Assembly (NCBI RefSeq): GCF_009451885.1
Contig: NZ_WIAO01000014.1
Location: forward strand, 62,001-126,000
Direction: 5' to 3'
Source of the DNA: Glycomyces albidus
GTDB lineage: Bacteria > Actinomycetota > Actinomycetes > Mycobacteriales > Micromonosporaceae
Length of the DNA: 64,000 bases
Below are positions 16,874 through 26,996 of this stretch, piece after piece. The notes under the pieces are model-generated. The model was given only the letters and a program-made list of their open reading frames with translations, was not told the origin of the DNA and ran no database searches. Within the stretch, counting starts at the first letter, position 1. Every line of letters starts with the position of its first letter. The translations under genes were made by a program, and so were the position numbers.

Positions 16874-18220
16874 TCAACCGGTCAGGGCCGGTCCGAGGAC
16901 CAGGGCCGCGACCGAGAAGTAGATGAGCAGCCCGGTCGCGTCGCACAGCGTCGAGACCATCGGGGCCGAGACCAGGGCCGGGTCGATGCCGACCTTCTTC
17001 GCCAGGAGCGGCAGGAGCGAGCCGACGAACGTCGACCAGGTGCAGATGCACAGCAGCGTCACGGCGATGATGAGCCCGATGTCCCAGCCGTAGACGACGC
17101 CGACGACCGGGCCGCCGACGGCCGCGAGCATGGCGCCCAGGAGGAAGCCCACGCGCGACTCCCGCCAGGTGATCCGGAACGCGTCGGAGAACCGGACCTC
17201 GCCGACGGCCATGGCGCGGATGATCGTCACCGACGCCTGGGAGCCGGAGTTCCCGCCCGTGCCGGTGAGCAGCGAGATGAACACCGCCAGGACCGTGACG
17301 TTCGCGAGGTACCCCTCGAAGGCGTTGAGCACCGTCACCGTCAGCGAGGCCGAGACGGCGAGCACGAGGAGCCACATGGCGCGCTTGCGCGCCAGCATGA
17401 ACACGCCCGCGGACAGGTACGGCCGCTCCAGCGGCTCGGAGGCACCGCCTCGGGCGGCGTCCTCGGTGTCCTCGGCCTCGAGGACCTCCATGGCGTCGTC
17501 CCAGGTGATGAGGCCGACGAGCCGGTCCTCGTGGTCCACGACCGGCAGCGCGTTGAGGTTGGCCTCCTGGATGAGGCGCGCGGCCTCCTCCTGGTCGGTG
17601 TCGGTGGAGACCTGGTAGTGCTCGCTCGCGATGAGCTCGGCGACGGCGGTGTCCGGGTCGGCGCTGACGAGGTCGGCCAGGGTGACGGTGCCGAGGAGCT
17701 TGCGGTGCCCGTCGGTCACCGGCAGCACGTCGAGGTGCCGGGGGCGCTCGCGCAGGTGCCGGATGCGCTCGATCGCCGCGGCGGCGGACATCGACGCGCG
17801 CAGCGACACGTAGTCGGGCGTCATGATGCGCCCGGCCGACTCGGGGTCGTACCCGAGGAGCTGGGCGGTCTGGCGCCGGTCGGCGGCGCTCAACTGGGAC
17901 TGGAACCGGGTCGCGACCTTGGCGGGCATCTCGTCGAAGAGCTTGGCCCGGTCGTCGGCCTCCATGGACTCGAGCAGGTCCCGCACGAAGTCGGACTTGA
18001 GTCCGTCGAGCAGCTCCTGCTGGTGGACGGTGTCGAGCTCCTCGAAGACGGCGAGCGCGCGGTCCTTGGGGAGCAGCCGGAACCTGAGCGCCTGCTCCGC
18101 GAGGTCCATGCGGGGGAGCTCTTCGGCGAGTTCGACGGTCGAGGTGTCGGCGAGTTCGAGCCGGAGTGCAGCGAGTTCGTCGACCGCTGCGGGCGAAATG
18201 GGCTGAATGGTCGTTGCCAT
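16874..18220 (-). CDS. mgtE: Magnesium transporter MgtE
   Basis: Mg2+-gated magnesium channel of the cytoplasmic membrane. It is 448 aa, full length. The N domain covers about 20-130 (repeats of LPxxLAxxxF type). Paired CBS domains cover about 135-255 (MTPDYVSLR, HLDVLPVTDG, ALPVVDHEDRLVGLITWDD). Five membrane helices follow, with GTGGNSGSQAS, the family pore signature. Its own start has GGAGGTGG about 10 nt upstream. A 32-codon leader ORF and alternative hairpins precede it. A terminator shared with the convergent gene follows. Confidence 0.95.
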   Translation of the reverse strand: MATTIQPISPAAVDELAALRLELADTSTVELAEELPRMDLAEQALRFRLLPKDRALAVFEELDTVHQQELLDGLKSDFVRDLLESMEADDRAKLFDEMPAKVATRFQSQLSAADRRQTAQLLGYDPESAGRIMTPDYVSLRASMSAAAAIERIRHLRERPRHLDVLPVTDGHRKLLGTVTLADLVSADPDTAVAELIASEHYQVSTDTDQEEAARLIQEANLNALPVVDHEDRLVGLITWDDAMEVLEAEDTEDAARGGASEPLERPYLSAGVFMLARKRAMWLLVLAVSASLTVTVLNAFEGYLANVTVLAVFISLLTGTGGNSGSQASVTIIRAMAVGEVRFSDAFRITWRESRVGFLLGAMLAAVGGPVVGVVYGWDIGLIIAVTLLCICTWSTFVGSLLPLLAKKVGIDPALVSAPMVSTLCDATGLLIYFSVAALVLGPALTG

Positions 18221-18250
18221 GCGTCAGCCACCTCCTAACACGAGGAAAGG

Positions 18251-18360
18251 GCCGTGCCCCGGCTCGCGAGACTGGCGAGCCGTCGATCAACCCATCGACG
18301 CGCAAGAAGAGATGCGCAGGTCAGGCGGCCCTCTCCACGATAAGAGGGCGCGAGGCACGG
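18251..18360 (-). promoter_or_regulatory. Alternative RNA structures in the mgtE leader
   Basis: Three pairings are visible. GGCTCGC/GCGAGCC is at 18261-18267 with 18275-18281. CGTCGAT/ATCGACG is at 18281-18287 with 18294-18300. A long-range CCGTGCC/GGCACGG pairs 18252-18258 with 18354-18360. The last joins the middle of the leader ORF to a segment near the mgtE ribosome site, so ribosomes on the leader ORF would prevent it. The pairings are read by eye, without energies. Confidence 0.5.
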
Positions 18361-18419
18361 TGAAGCCGGAAAGGGAAGAACACGTCGGTATCTCGACTGG
18401 ATCCGGGGTCGTCGCCCAT
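18321..18419 (-). CDS. Leader peptide (uORF) of mgtE
   Basis: A 32-codon ORF starting at ATG 18419 with an excellent ribosome site (GAGGAGGTGAGG, 3-5 nt upstream) and ending at TGA 18321, 100 nt before mgtE. The peptide begins MGDDPGSSRD and contains FFPF near residue 14. An acidic/proline run close to the start is also the key feature of enterobacterial MgtL, where it destabilises ribosomes at low Mg2+. The analogy is inference. The start signal is better than that of many real genes in the window. Confidence 0.6.
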   Translation of the reverse strand: MGDDPGSSRDTDVFFPFRLHRASRPLIVERAA

Positions 18420-18550
18420 GGCCCTCACCTCCTCGGGTCGCAACTGCACCTGCCGCTTCAGGGTACTCCGCCGCTGTGAAGAACATCGCTCTGTGGGGTT
18501 CCCAAAGACTCGCGGCTCACACTGGGACTGAACGGACGGTGAACGCAAAA

Positions 18551-18574
18551 GGGCCGGATCAGTCGATCCGGCCC
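18551..18574 (-). terminator. Terminator of gatCAB
   Basis: A 10-bp perfect stem GGGCCGGATC/GATCCGGCCC with a 4-nt loop, 13 bp after the gatB stop. It is followed on the minus strand by TTTTGCG. Confidence 0.9.
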
Positions 18575-18587
18575 CCGCTTCGGTGGA

Positions 18588-20075
18588 CTATCCGAGCTTG
18601 TCCAGGATGATCTGGCGGACCGTGCCGGCGTCGGCCTGGCCCTTGGTGGCCTTCATGACCGCGCCGATGAGGACGCCGGCGGCGGCGTGGGTGCCGCCGC
18701 GGATCTTGTCGGCGACGGCCGGGTTCGCAGCGATGGCCTCGTCGACGGCGGCTTCGAGCGCGCCGGTGTCGGAGACGACCTCGAGGCCGCGCTTGGCCGC
18801 GACGTCGGACGGGGAGCCCTCGCCGGCGAGGACGCCGTCGATGACCTGGCGGGCCAGCTTGTCGTTGAGCCGGCCGTCGTCGACCATGCCCTGGAGCTCG
18901 GCGACCTCCGCGGGCGTGATCCGCATGGCGGCGAGCTCCTCGCCGGACTCGTTGGCGCGGCGGGAGAGCTCGCCGAGCCACCACTTGACGGCCGCGGACG
19001 GCGTGGCGCCGGCGGCGACGGTGGCCTCGATGAGGTCCACGGCGTCGGCGTTGACGACCGACTGCATCTCCTTGTCCCCCAAGGACCACGCGGCCTGGAG
19101 GCGCTCGCGGCGCTTGCGCGGGAGTTCGGGCAGCGAGGCGCGGAGCTCCTCGACCCATTCGCGGGACGGCTCCATGACGGCGAGGTCCGGCTCGGGGAAG
19201 TACCGGTAGTCGGTGGCCTCCTCCTTGGAGCGGCCGGGGCTGGTCTCGCCGGTGGTCTCGTGGAAGTGGCGGGTCTCCTGGAAGATCCGCTCGCCGGCGT
19301 CGAGGAGCGCCGACTGGCGGCGGACCTCGTAGCGGACGGCGCGTTCGACCGAGCGCAGCGAGTTCACGTTCTTGGTCTCGGTGCGGGTGCCCCACTCCTC
19401 GCCGGGCCGGTTCAGCGAGAGGTTGACGTCGCAGCGCAGGGAGCCCTGCTCCATGCGGACGTCGGAGACGCCGAGGGAGCGGACGATGTCGCGCAGCTCG
19501 GCGGTGTAGGCGCGGGCGACCTCGGGCGCGAGTGCGCCGGTGCCCGGCACGGGCTTGGTGACGATCTCCACCAGCGGGATGCCGGCGCGGTTGTAGTCCA
19601 CGAGGGACTCGGTGGCGCCGTGGATGCGGCCGGTGGTGCCGCCGACGTGGAGGGTCTTGCCGGTGTCCTCCTCGAGGTGCACGCGCTCGATCTCGACGCG
19701 GTACGCCTTGCCGTCCACGACCACGTCGACGTAGCCGTCTTCGCAGAGCGGCTCCTCGTACTGGCTGGTCTGGAAGTTCTTCGGCATGTCCGGGTAGAAG
19801 TAGTTCTTCCGGGCGAAGCGGGTCCACTCGGCGATGCGGCAGTTGAGCGCCAGGCCGATCTTGATGGTGGCCTCGACGGCGGCCTTGTTGGCGACCGGGA
19901 GGGCGCCGGGCAGGGCCAGGCAGACCGGGCACACCTGGGTGTTGGGCTCGGCGCCGAAGGCGGTCGAGCAGCCGCAGAACATCTTGGTGTTCGTGTCGAG
20001 CTCGATGTGCGTCTCGAGGCCGAGGACGGGCTCGTAGGTCGCGACGGCCTGCTCGAAGGTGTTCAACTTCGTCAT
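18588..20075 (-). CDS. gatB: Asp-tRNA(Asn)/Glu-tRNA(Gln) amidotransferase subunit B
   Basis: tRNA-binding kinase subunit of GatCAB, which makes Gln-tRNA(Gln) and, in some species, Asn-tRNA(Asn) by transamidation. It is 495 aa. The N-terminal cradle starts [16 protein letters not shown], with the zinc ligand region CGCSTAF and CPVCLALPG, and [15 protein letters not shown]. The C-terminal YqeY-like tail carries the tRNA-binding helices. ATG 20075 is chosen over a GTG at 20090, with GGGAAG 8 nt upstream. It starts 4 nt after gatA and ends at a terminator. Confidence 0.97.
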   Translation of the reverse strand: MTKLNTFEQAVATYEPVLGLETHIELDTNTKMFCGCSTAFGAEPNTQVCPVCLALPGALPVANKAAVEATIKIGLALNCRIAEWTRFARKNYFYPDMPKNFQTSQYEEPLCEDGYVDVVVDGKAYRVEIERVHLEEDTGKTLHVGGTTGRIHGATESLVDYNRAGIPLVEIVTKPVPGTGALAPEVARAYTAELRDIVRSLGVSDVRMEQGSLRCDVNLSLNRPGEEWGTRTETKNVNSLRSVERAVRYEVRRQSALLDAGERIFQETRHFHETTGETSPGRSKEEATDYRYFPEPDLAVMEPSREWVEELRASLPELPRKRRERLQAAWSLGDKEMQSVVNADAVDLIEATVAAGATPSAAVKWWLGELSRRANESGEELAAMRITPAEVAELQGMVDDGRLNDKLARQVIDGVLAGEGSPSDVAAKRGLEVVSDTGALEAAVDEAIAANPAVADKIRGGTHAAAGVLIGAVMKATKGQADAGTVRQIILDKLG

Positions 20076-20079
20076 GTGC

Positions 20080-21609
<1,530 letters not shown>

Positions 21610-21613
21610 GCGC

Positions 21614-21913
21614 TTATGCCTCCTCGTCGAGGATGCGCGGGACGCGGAAGCGGTCCTCGAAGGTGTCGGGGCCGCCGGCGAGCGCGGCGTCGCGGGGCAG
21701 GGACGGCTGGGGCTGGTCTTCCCGGAACACGTTCACCAGCGGCACCGCGTGCGAGGTCGGCTGGACGCCGTCCGTGTCCACTTCGGCGAGCGTCTTCATC
21801 GACTGGAGGATGACGTCGAGCTGGCCGGCGAAGGCGTCGAGCTCTTCATCGGTGACCTCGAGGCGGGCGAGCCGCGCCAGGTGCGCGACTTCCTCGCGAG
21901 AAATCGTACTCAC
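21614..21913 (-). CDS. gatC: Asp-tRNA(Asn)/Glu-tRNA(Gln) amidotransferase subunit C
   Basis: Small subunit that belts GatA to GatB. It is 99 aa, the normal size. The N-terminal [20 protein letters not shown] and the C-terminal [21 protein letters not shown] are conserved. It starts with GTG at 21913. It is the first gene of the gatCAB operon; its promoter must lie in the 353-bp gap upstream. Confidence 0.95.
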   Translation of the reverse strand: MSTISREEVAHLARLARLEVTDEELDAFAGQLDVILQSMKTLAEVDTDGVQPTSHAVPLVNVFREDQPQPSLPRDAALAGGPDTFEDRFRVPRILDEEA

Positions 21914-22129
21914 GACAGGTGTTTCCTAACGGTTACTAGCTGCGGGAAGACCAGTCGAGTCTAGTGCCGTGCGCGGCGGCGGCCCGAGGCGGGCACGGCG
22001 CGTGCGGGAGCGCGTCATACCGCGGCGGCCGCCGGGTGCGGCGGCGCAGGCCGGTACTCGTGTCGTCACGGATCGAGCAGGCCGGAATCCACCCCCTAGC
22101 CGATTCGAATGTGACGTGATACTCTCTCG

Positions 22130-22266
22130 GTACTGGTTCGGAACGGGTTTCCTGGTTTCCTTTCTGTTTCCTTGCTAAGAACGAGTCGGTGGGTGTTCCG
22201 ACTTGTGGTGGTGTTCTCGAGCCAGTGCGGGCCCCGGGCGTTCGTCCGGGGCCCATTTCTTTTGCC
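22130..22266 (+). ncRNA. Candidate small RNA on the plus strand
   Basis: In the gap between gatC and the ABC exporter, no reading frame looks real, yet the plus strand has a -10-like GATACT (22118-22123) and a 9-bp stem-loop (22181-22189 with 22198-22206). A strong terminator-type hairpin (22229-22237 with 22246-22254) followed by TTTCTTTT comes next. Both flanking genes run on the minus strand and so cannot use this terminator. The 5' end is approximate. It does not match a known actinobacterial RNA that I recognise. Confidence 0.45.
22229..22263 (+). terminator. Plus-strand Rho-independent terminator without an assigned gene
   Basis: A 9-bp perfect stem GGGCCCCGG/CCGGGGCCC with an 8-nt loop, followed on the plus strand by ATTTCTTTT. 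On the minus strand no T run follows, so it does not serve the exporter gene. Confidence 0.75.
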
Positions 22267-24105
22267 CTACAACGGGTTCCCCGCGGACGCAAGATCCTCC
22301 TCCCGGTGCTCCGGTTCGCCGTCGTCGGCGTCCGCCCGGTTCTCGGCCCCGCCGTGCCAGGCCCGCCAGAGGGCGGCGTAGTGGCCGTCGAGGGCGATGA
22401 GCTCGTCGTGGCTGCCGAGTTCGGCGACGCGGCCGTCCTCGACGACGGCGATGCGGTCGGCGTCGTGGGCGGTGTGGAGCCGGTGGGCGATCGCGATCAC
22501 GGTGCGGCCCTCCAGGACCGCGGCGAGGGCCCGCTCGGTGTCGCGGGCGGCCCGCGGGTCGAGCATCGCGGTGGCCTCGTCGAGGATCACCACGTCGGGG
22601 TCGGCGAGGATGATGCGCGCGAGCGCGATCTGCTGCGCGGAGGCGGCGTCGAGTTCGCGGGCCTTGCCGCCCAGGGCGGTGTCGAGTCCGTCGGGCAGGT
22701 CGAAGGCCCAGTCGGCGCCGACGGCGGCGAGCGCGTCGTTCAGTTCCGCGTCCGAGGCGTCGGCTCTGGCCAGGATGAGGTTGTCGCGCAGGGAGGCCGT
22801 GAAGACGTGGTGCTCCTGGGTGACGAGGGTGACGCGGCGGCGGCGCTCGTCGAGCGGGAGTGCGGCGACGTCGACGCCGCCGATGGCCGCGCGGCCTTCG
22901 CGGGGCGTGTCGGAGCCGGAGATGAGGCGGGCGAGAGTGGACTTGCCGGCGCCGGAGGGTCCGACGACGGCGAGGCGCTGGCCGGCGGGGACGCTGAGGG
23001 TGACGCCGTGGAGGACGTCGCGGGTGCCGGAGGGGTAGGCGTAGCGGACGTCGATGAGGTCGACGGTGCCGTCGACGGGCCGCTCGGCGGTGGCGTTCGC
23101 TTCGGTGTCCTCGGCTTCGGCGACGCCTTCGATGCGGGACATGGCGGCGAAGCCGCGCTGGACCTTCTCGACCCACATGAGGATGTGGTCGATCGGGAAC
23201 ATGATCTGGCGGGTGAGGACCGCGCAGGAGGCGACGGTGCCGATGGTGACCGCGCCGTCGAAGTAGAGTGCGCCGCCGACCAGGAGCACGGTCGCGGTCG
23301 GGAGGGCGTAGGCGCCGTCGAGAAACGGGAAGAACACGCTGCGCAGGAACAGGGTGTAGCGGGCGGCGGCCCAGTGGCGAGCGACGGTGGCGTCGCCGGC
23401 GGCGTCGCGGCGGTCGCGGAGGCGGTAGGTCTCGGTGGTGCGGGCGCCGTCGGCGGAGGCGCCGATGGTGTCGCCGATGGCGGATTCGGCCTGGCGTTCG
23501 TTGAGGTAGCCGGTGCGGGCGCGCTTGAGGTACCAGCGGGTGCCGATGAACAGGGGCGGGACGACGACGAGCATGCACAGGCCCAGCAGCGGGCTGGCCC
23601 AGAGCATGGCGCCGAGGAAGACGATGACCTTGAGGATCGAGACGGTGATCTGCGGGAGGCCGTCGCGGAAGAGCACGCCGGCTTCGGGGACGTCGGCGGA
23701 GGAGCGGGTCATGAGGTCGCCGGAGCCGGCCTGTTCGACGACGGGCATCGGCAGGCGGAGGGCGCGGTCGACGAACTCGACGCGCATGCGCGCGGAGAGG
23801 CGTTCGCCGAGGCGGTGGGAGACGAAGGTCCCGGCCCAGGTGAAGCCGATGACGGCGGCGATGGAGGCGACGAGGCCGAGGGCGAGCCGGTCGATGGCGC
23901 CGGTGCCGGAGCCGGCGGTGAGCCGGTCGAGCATCTCGCCGAGGAGGAGGGGCGCGACCGCGGCGGCGACGGCGGCGACGAGGTGGAGTCCCACGGCGAC
24001 GGCGGCGCGGCGCTTCTCGGTCAGGAGGAGCCGCAGGAAGGCGCGGCGGACCGCGGGGGTGTCGGCGACGGGGAGCTGCCCGGCGGCGGGGGCGGTGGTG
24101 CTCAT
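22267..24105 (-). CDS. ABC exporter half-transporter with degenerate signature motif
   Basis: 612 aa, with six membrane helices (about 30-310) then a nucleotide-binding domain. Walker A is intact (VGPSGAGKST, Lys389), as is Walker B (DVVILDEATAMLD, Glu510). The ABC signature, normally LSGGQ, reads LDAAS (485-489). It starts with ATG at 24105 inside the stop of its partner (ATGA), so the two form a heterodimer. With the partner's intact LSGGQ it makes one competent ATP site. Substrate is unknown; no regulator is adjacent. The C-terminal tail is acidic. Confidence 0.9.
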   Translation of the reverse strand: MSTTAPAAGQLPVADTPAVRRAFLRLLLTEKRRAAVAVGLHLVAAVAAAVAPLLLGEMLDRLTAGSGTGAIDRLALGLVASIAAVIGFTWAGTFVSHRLGERLSARMRVEFVDRALRLPMPVVEQAGSGDLMTRSSADVPEAGVLFRDGLPQITVSILKVIVFLGAMLWASPLLGLCMLVVVPPLFIGTRWYLKRARTGYLNERQAESAIGDTIGASADGARTTETYRLRDRRDAAGDATVARHWAAARYTLFLRSVFFPFLDGAYALPTATVLLVGGALYFDGAVTIGTVASCAVLTRQIMFPIDHILMWVEKVQRGFAAMSRIEGVAEAEDTEANATAERPVDGTVDLIDVRYAYPSGTRDVLHGVTLSVPAGQRLAVVGPSGAGKSTLARLISGSDTPREGRAAIGGVDVAALPLDERRRRVTLVTQEHHVFTASLRDNLILARADASDAELNDALAAVGADWAFDLPDGLDTALGGKARELDAASAQQIALARIILADPDVVILDEATAMLDPRAARDTERALAAVLEGRTVIAIAHRLHTAHDADRIAVVEDGRVAELGSHDELIALDGHYAALWRAWHGGAENRADADDGEPEHREEDLASAGNPL

Positions 24106-25838
24106 GCTTCCTCCCGGGAGACGAGTGCGCGGTAGTCGGGGTGCTCGGCGGCGAGCTCGTGGTGGGTGCCGGTGGCGATGACCTTGCCGCCCTGGACGAA
24201 GGCGACGCGGTCGGCGCGGCCGAGCCACAAGGGCGAGGTGGTGGCGACCGCGGTGGCGAGGCCGGCGCGGGTCTCGGTGAGGCGGTCGACGATGCGGGCC
24301 TCGGTGTGGGAGTCGACCGCGGAGGTCGGCTCGTGGAGCAGGAGCGCTTCGGGGGCGGCGGCGAGGGCGCGGGCGAGCCGCAGGCGCTGCCGCTGGCCGC
24401 CGGAGAGGGTGCGGGCCTGGTTGTCGAGTTCGGAGTCGAGGCCGTCGGGGAGGGATTCGACGACGTCGGCGGCGGAGGCGGCTTCGATGGCGGATGCGAC
24501 TCGGGTCTCGCCGTCGCGGGCGGCGATCGTGGAGGCGAGGGTGCCGGCGAAGAGGTAGGCGTCGTGTTCGGCGACGAGGACGCGGCGGCGCAGTTCGTCG
24601 CGGTCGAGCCCCGAGACGGGGACGCCGCCGAAGCGGGCTTCGGATTCGGCGTAGCCGCCGAGGCGGTCGAAGACGCGGGCGACCTGGTCGGAGTCGGCGG
24701 AGGCGACGGCGAGGAGTTCGCCGCCTTCGACGGTGAGGCCGGAGTCGGGGTCGTGGAGTTCGGCGCCGGCCGCGGGGCCGGGGAGGGTCTGGGCGGGGGT
24801 CTCGCGTTCGGGCGTGTTCAGCAGTTCGCAGACCTTGCCGGCGGCGACGCGGCCTTCGATGATGCGGTAGGTGCATCCGATGAGCCAGTGGACGGGCAGC
24901 AGGAGTGCGCTGGTGTAGCCGAACGCGGCGACCATCTGGCCGGGGGTGAGGTCGCCGGCGGCGACCTGTCGGGCGGCGATCCAGATGACGACGCCGAGGA
25001 GGACCGCGGGGGTGCCTTCGCCGAGGGCGTTGAGCCACGCCTGCGGTCCGGCGACTTTGAACCCGGCTTCGCGCAGGGCCTCGGAGTCCTTGCGGTAGGA
25101 GGCGGTGAAGCGGGCCTCGCCGCCGATGCCGCGCAGGACCCGCAGGCCGGAGACGATGTCGGAGGCGCGGTCGGTGATGTCGCCGACGCGTTCGCGGTAG
25201 GCCTCCTGGCGGTCCTGGAGCTTGTTGAGGACCGGGCCGGTGATGAGGCCGACGGCGAAGACGCCGACGAAGATGGTGAGGCCGAGCGCGACCGAGGTGT
25301 TGAACAGGAGCACGCCGACGGCGATGAGGCCGATGAGGCACCCGGCGGTGGGCGAGAGGGAGTCGACGGCCCAGGAGATGCGGTTGATGTCGGTGGCGCC
25401 GACCGAGACGACCTCGCCGGTGGTGACCTTCTGCCGCAGCTCGTCGCCGAGGCGGTTGACCTTGCGGGTGGCGAGCTGGAGGGTGCGGTAGGACGCGTCC
25501 ATGCGCCAGTAGACGGTGAGGCGGTGGGACCACACGATCATCCCGGCGGTGGCGAAGCCGGCGAGGACCATGGCGGCGGCCCAGAACGCGAGGGCGCCCC
25601 AGTCGCGTTCGCGCAGGCCGTGGTCGACCGCGCCGGTCAGGAAGTACGGGAGGACCGGGAGCGAGCCGAGGGCGAGGCCGGAGGTGATGAGCGCGGCGAT
25701 CGCGAGGCCCTTGTCGCGGGTGGCGAGCCAGGCGAGGAAGCGCCAGGGGCTCGACGGCGGTTCCTGGGGGTCGCCTCGCGTGCCGTCCGGGCGCAGCGGA
25801 TCGGGGAGCGGGAATTCGGGAGCGCGGAGGAACCTCAC
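24102..25838 (-). CDS. ABC exporter half-transporter with degenerate Walker A
   Basis: 578 aa. Six membrane helices cover about 45-320, then a nucleotide-binding domain whose Walker A is unrecognisable (VASADSDQVA, no Lys) and whose Walker B Asp is replaced by His (LLLHEPTSAVD, His502). The signature LSGGQRQR (478-485) is intact. It is the first gene of the exporter pair. GTG 25838 is preceded by TTGCCC, an 18-bp spacer and TACGCT, leaving only a few bases of leader, so the mRNA is probably leaderless. Confidence 0.88.
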   Translation of the reverse strand: MRFLRAPEFPLPDPLRPDGTRGDPQEPPSSPWRFLAWLATRDKGLAIAALITSGLALGSLPVLPYFLTGAVDHGLRERDWGALAFWAAAMVLAGFATAGMIVWSHRLTVYWRMDASYRTLQLATRKVNRLGDELRQKVTTGEVVSVGATDINRISWAVDSLSPTAGCLIGLIAVGVLLFNTSVALGLTIFVGVFAVGLITGPVLNKLQDRQEAYRERVGDITDRASDIVSGLRVLRGIGGEARFTASYRKDSEALREAGFKVAGPQAWLNALGEGTPAVLLGVVIWIAARQVAAGDLTPGQMVAAFGYTSALLLPVHWLIGCTYRIIEGRVAAGKVCELLNTPERETPAQTLPGPAAGAELHDPDSGLTVEGGELLAVASADSDQVARVFDRLGGYAESEARFGGVPVSGLDRDELRRRVLVAEHDAYLFAGTLASTIAARDGETRVASAIEAASAADVVESLPDGLDSELDNQARTLSGGQRQRLRLARALAAAPEALLLHEPTSAVDSHTEARIVDRLTETRAGLATAVATTSPLWLGRADRVAFVQGGKVIATGTHHELAAEHPDYRALVSREEA

Positions 25839-26181
25839 TTGCCGAGCGTAAAGGGAGGGTCCGACAGCGGGCAATCGATTAAGTGGCGATGTGAGCTTTG
25901 ACCTGGTGTTCCGCCGTGGGCGAACACGATCGGGCCGGCGGGGGCCGCATCGCGGACGTACGCGGACCGATCGGCGCTTTCCGCGCACCGATCCCGTACA
26001 CTGCTCACGTTTCACATACCCATCGGAAACGCCTTGGGCCGCAGCGCACCGCGACGGCCCGACCCTCTGCAGGCCCGTCACCGCCGACGCGCATCGCACG
26101 GCTGTCGCGCTCCAGCCCGGCGCCGTCCGGGCCGGCGGGCGACCGCCTTCCGCCACCGCAACGACCGACTGGAGCGATCTC
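25839..26181. other. Intergenic region between divergent genes
   Basis: No gene is supported here. On the minus side it holds the exporter promoter (-10 TACGCT at about 25845-25850, -35 TTGCCC 18 bp further). On the plus side TACACT at 25997-26002 is a possible -10, which would leave a leader of about 170 nt before the hydrolase-fold gene. I see no tRNA or recognisable riboswitch in that leader. Confidence 0.4.
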
Positions 26182-26769
26182 GTGCCGACGCTGCACTCCG
26201 AAGACCTGCTGCGCCAACCGGAGCCGGAGTGGACCGGCGAGCGCTGGGGCGCCGAGGGCCGGCCGGTGCTGCTGCTGACCGAGAGCGGTGACGACCGCTC
26301 GGCGTGGTGGCCGGTGGCCGCGCGCCTCGCCGAGGACCTCGCGGTGGCAGTGCTGGACCTGCCCGAGGACGGGCCGATCGGCGACCAGGCCGAGACGCTC
26401 GCGCAGTTCGTCGCGAACCTGGGGACGCGGGCGCCGGTGGTCGTCGGGCACGGGCGGGCCGCGATCGTCGCGTCGCTGTTCGCGGCCCGGTATGTGGCGC
26501 ACGGGGTGGTGAGCGTCGAGCAGGCGCTCGACGGTCCGGGCGGGGACCCGGACGCGGATGCGGCGCTGGCCGAGATCGCGGCCGGGCCGCGGCGGATCGA
26601 GTGCCGGTACCTCGCGGTGTTCGGGTCGGCTCCGGCGCCCGGCTACCCGGCGTGGCTGGAGGCGCGGGTCCCGGGCGCGGTGTGCGCGGTCTACGGGACC
26701 GGGGACCGGTTCCCGCATCTGAGCGATCCCGAGCGGTTCATCGAGGACGTGAGCGCGCTGGCGGTGTAG
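26182..26769 (+). CDS. Alpha/beta-hydrolase-fold protein lacking catalytic residues
   Basis: 195 aa, small for the fold. The pattern VLLLTESGDDRSAWWPVAARL and VVVGHGRAAIVASLFAARY corresponds to the oxyanion strand and nucleophile elbow, but the elbow reads GHGRA instead of GHSxG, so the Ser is missing. Near the C-terminus the usual GHFPHL reads DRFPHLSDPERF, so the catalytic His is replaced by Arg. It may be a binding or regulatory protein. GTG 26182 is selected by GGAG 7 nt upstream; the frame continues upstream without a ribosome site. Confidence 0.72.
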   Translation: MPTLHSEDLLRQPEPEWTGERWGAEGRPVLLLTESGDDRSAWWPVAARLAEDLAVAVLDLPEDGPIGDQAETLAQFVANLGTRAPVVVGHGRAAIVASLFAARYVAHGVVSVEQALDGPGGDPDADAALAEIAAGPRRIECRYLAVFGSAPAPGYPAWLEARVPGAVCAVYGTGDRFPHLSDPERFIEDVSALAV

Positions 26770-26843
26770 GGCCTGCCGCGCCGGCCGAGGCCCGGATCGG
26801 ACCGTCCGCCCAACGGAGCGAACGGGTCCGGAACCGATTACAT

Positions 26844-26896
26844 GGAGTTTTATTTCATCAGAGTGCTTCTCAACGAAGAAAAACTCCGCTATGGTC
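26844..26896 (+). promoter_or_regulatory. AT-rich promoter with 8-bp inverted repeat upstream of the cell-wall peptidase gene
   Basis: GGAGTTTT (26844-26851) is mirrored by AAAACTCC (26881-26888) across a 29-bp AT-rich interval. TATGGT at 26891-26896 is a good -10. The repeat would cover the -35 region. The leader to ATG 26997 is about 95 nt. Confidence 0.4.
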
Positions 26897-26996
26897 TGAA
26901 TCACCTCGGCTCAGCTTCAACCCCGACCGATCCCCGGTCCGCCCGCGGCGGCCCATCGGCACCGCCGCACCAGGAATTCCGAAGGGACGCAATCGC

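Noticed and set aside
18221-18587. Mg2+ M-box riboswitch upstream of mgtE.
   Set aside because: The conserved M-box core was not found. The leader ORF and simple hairpins explain the region better.
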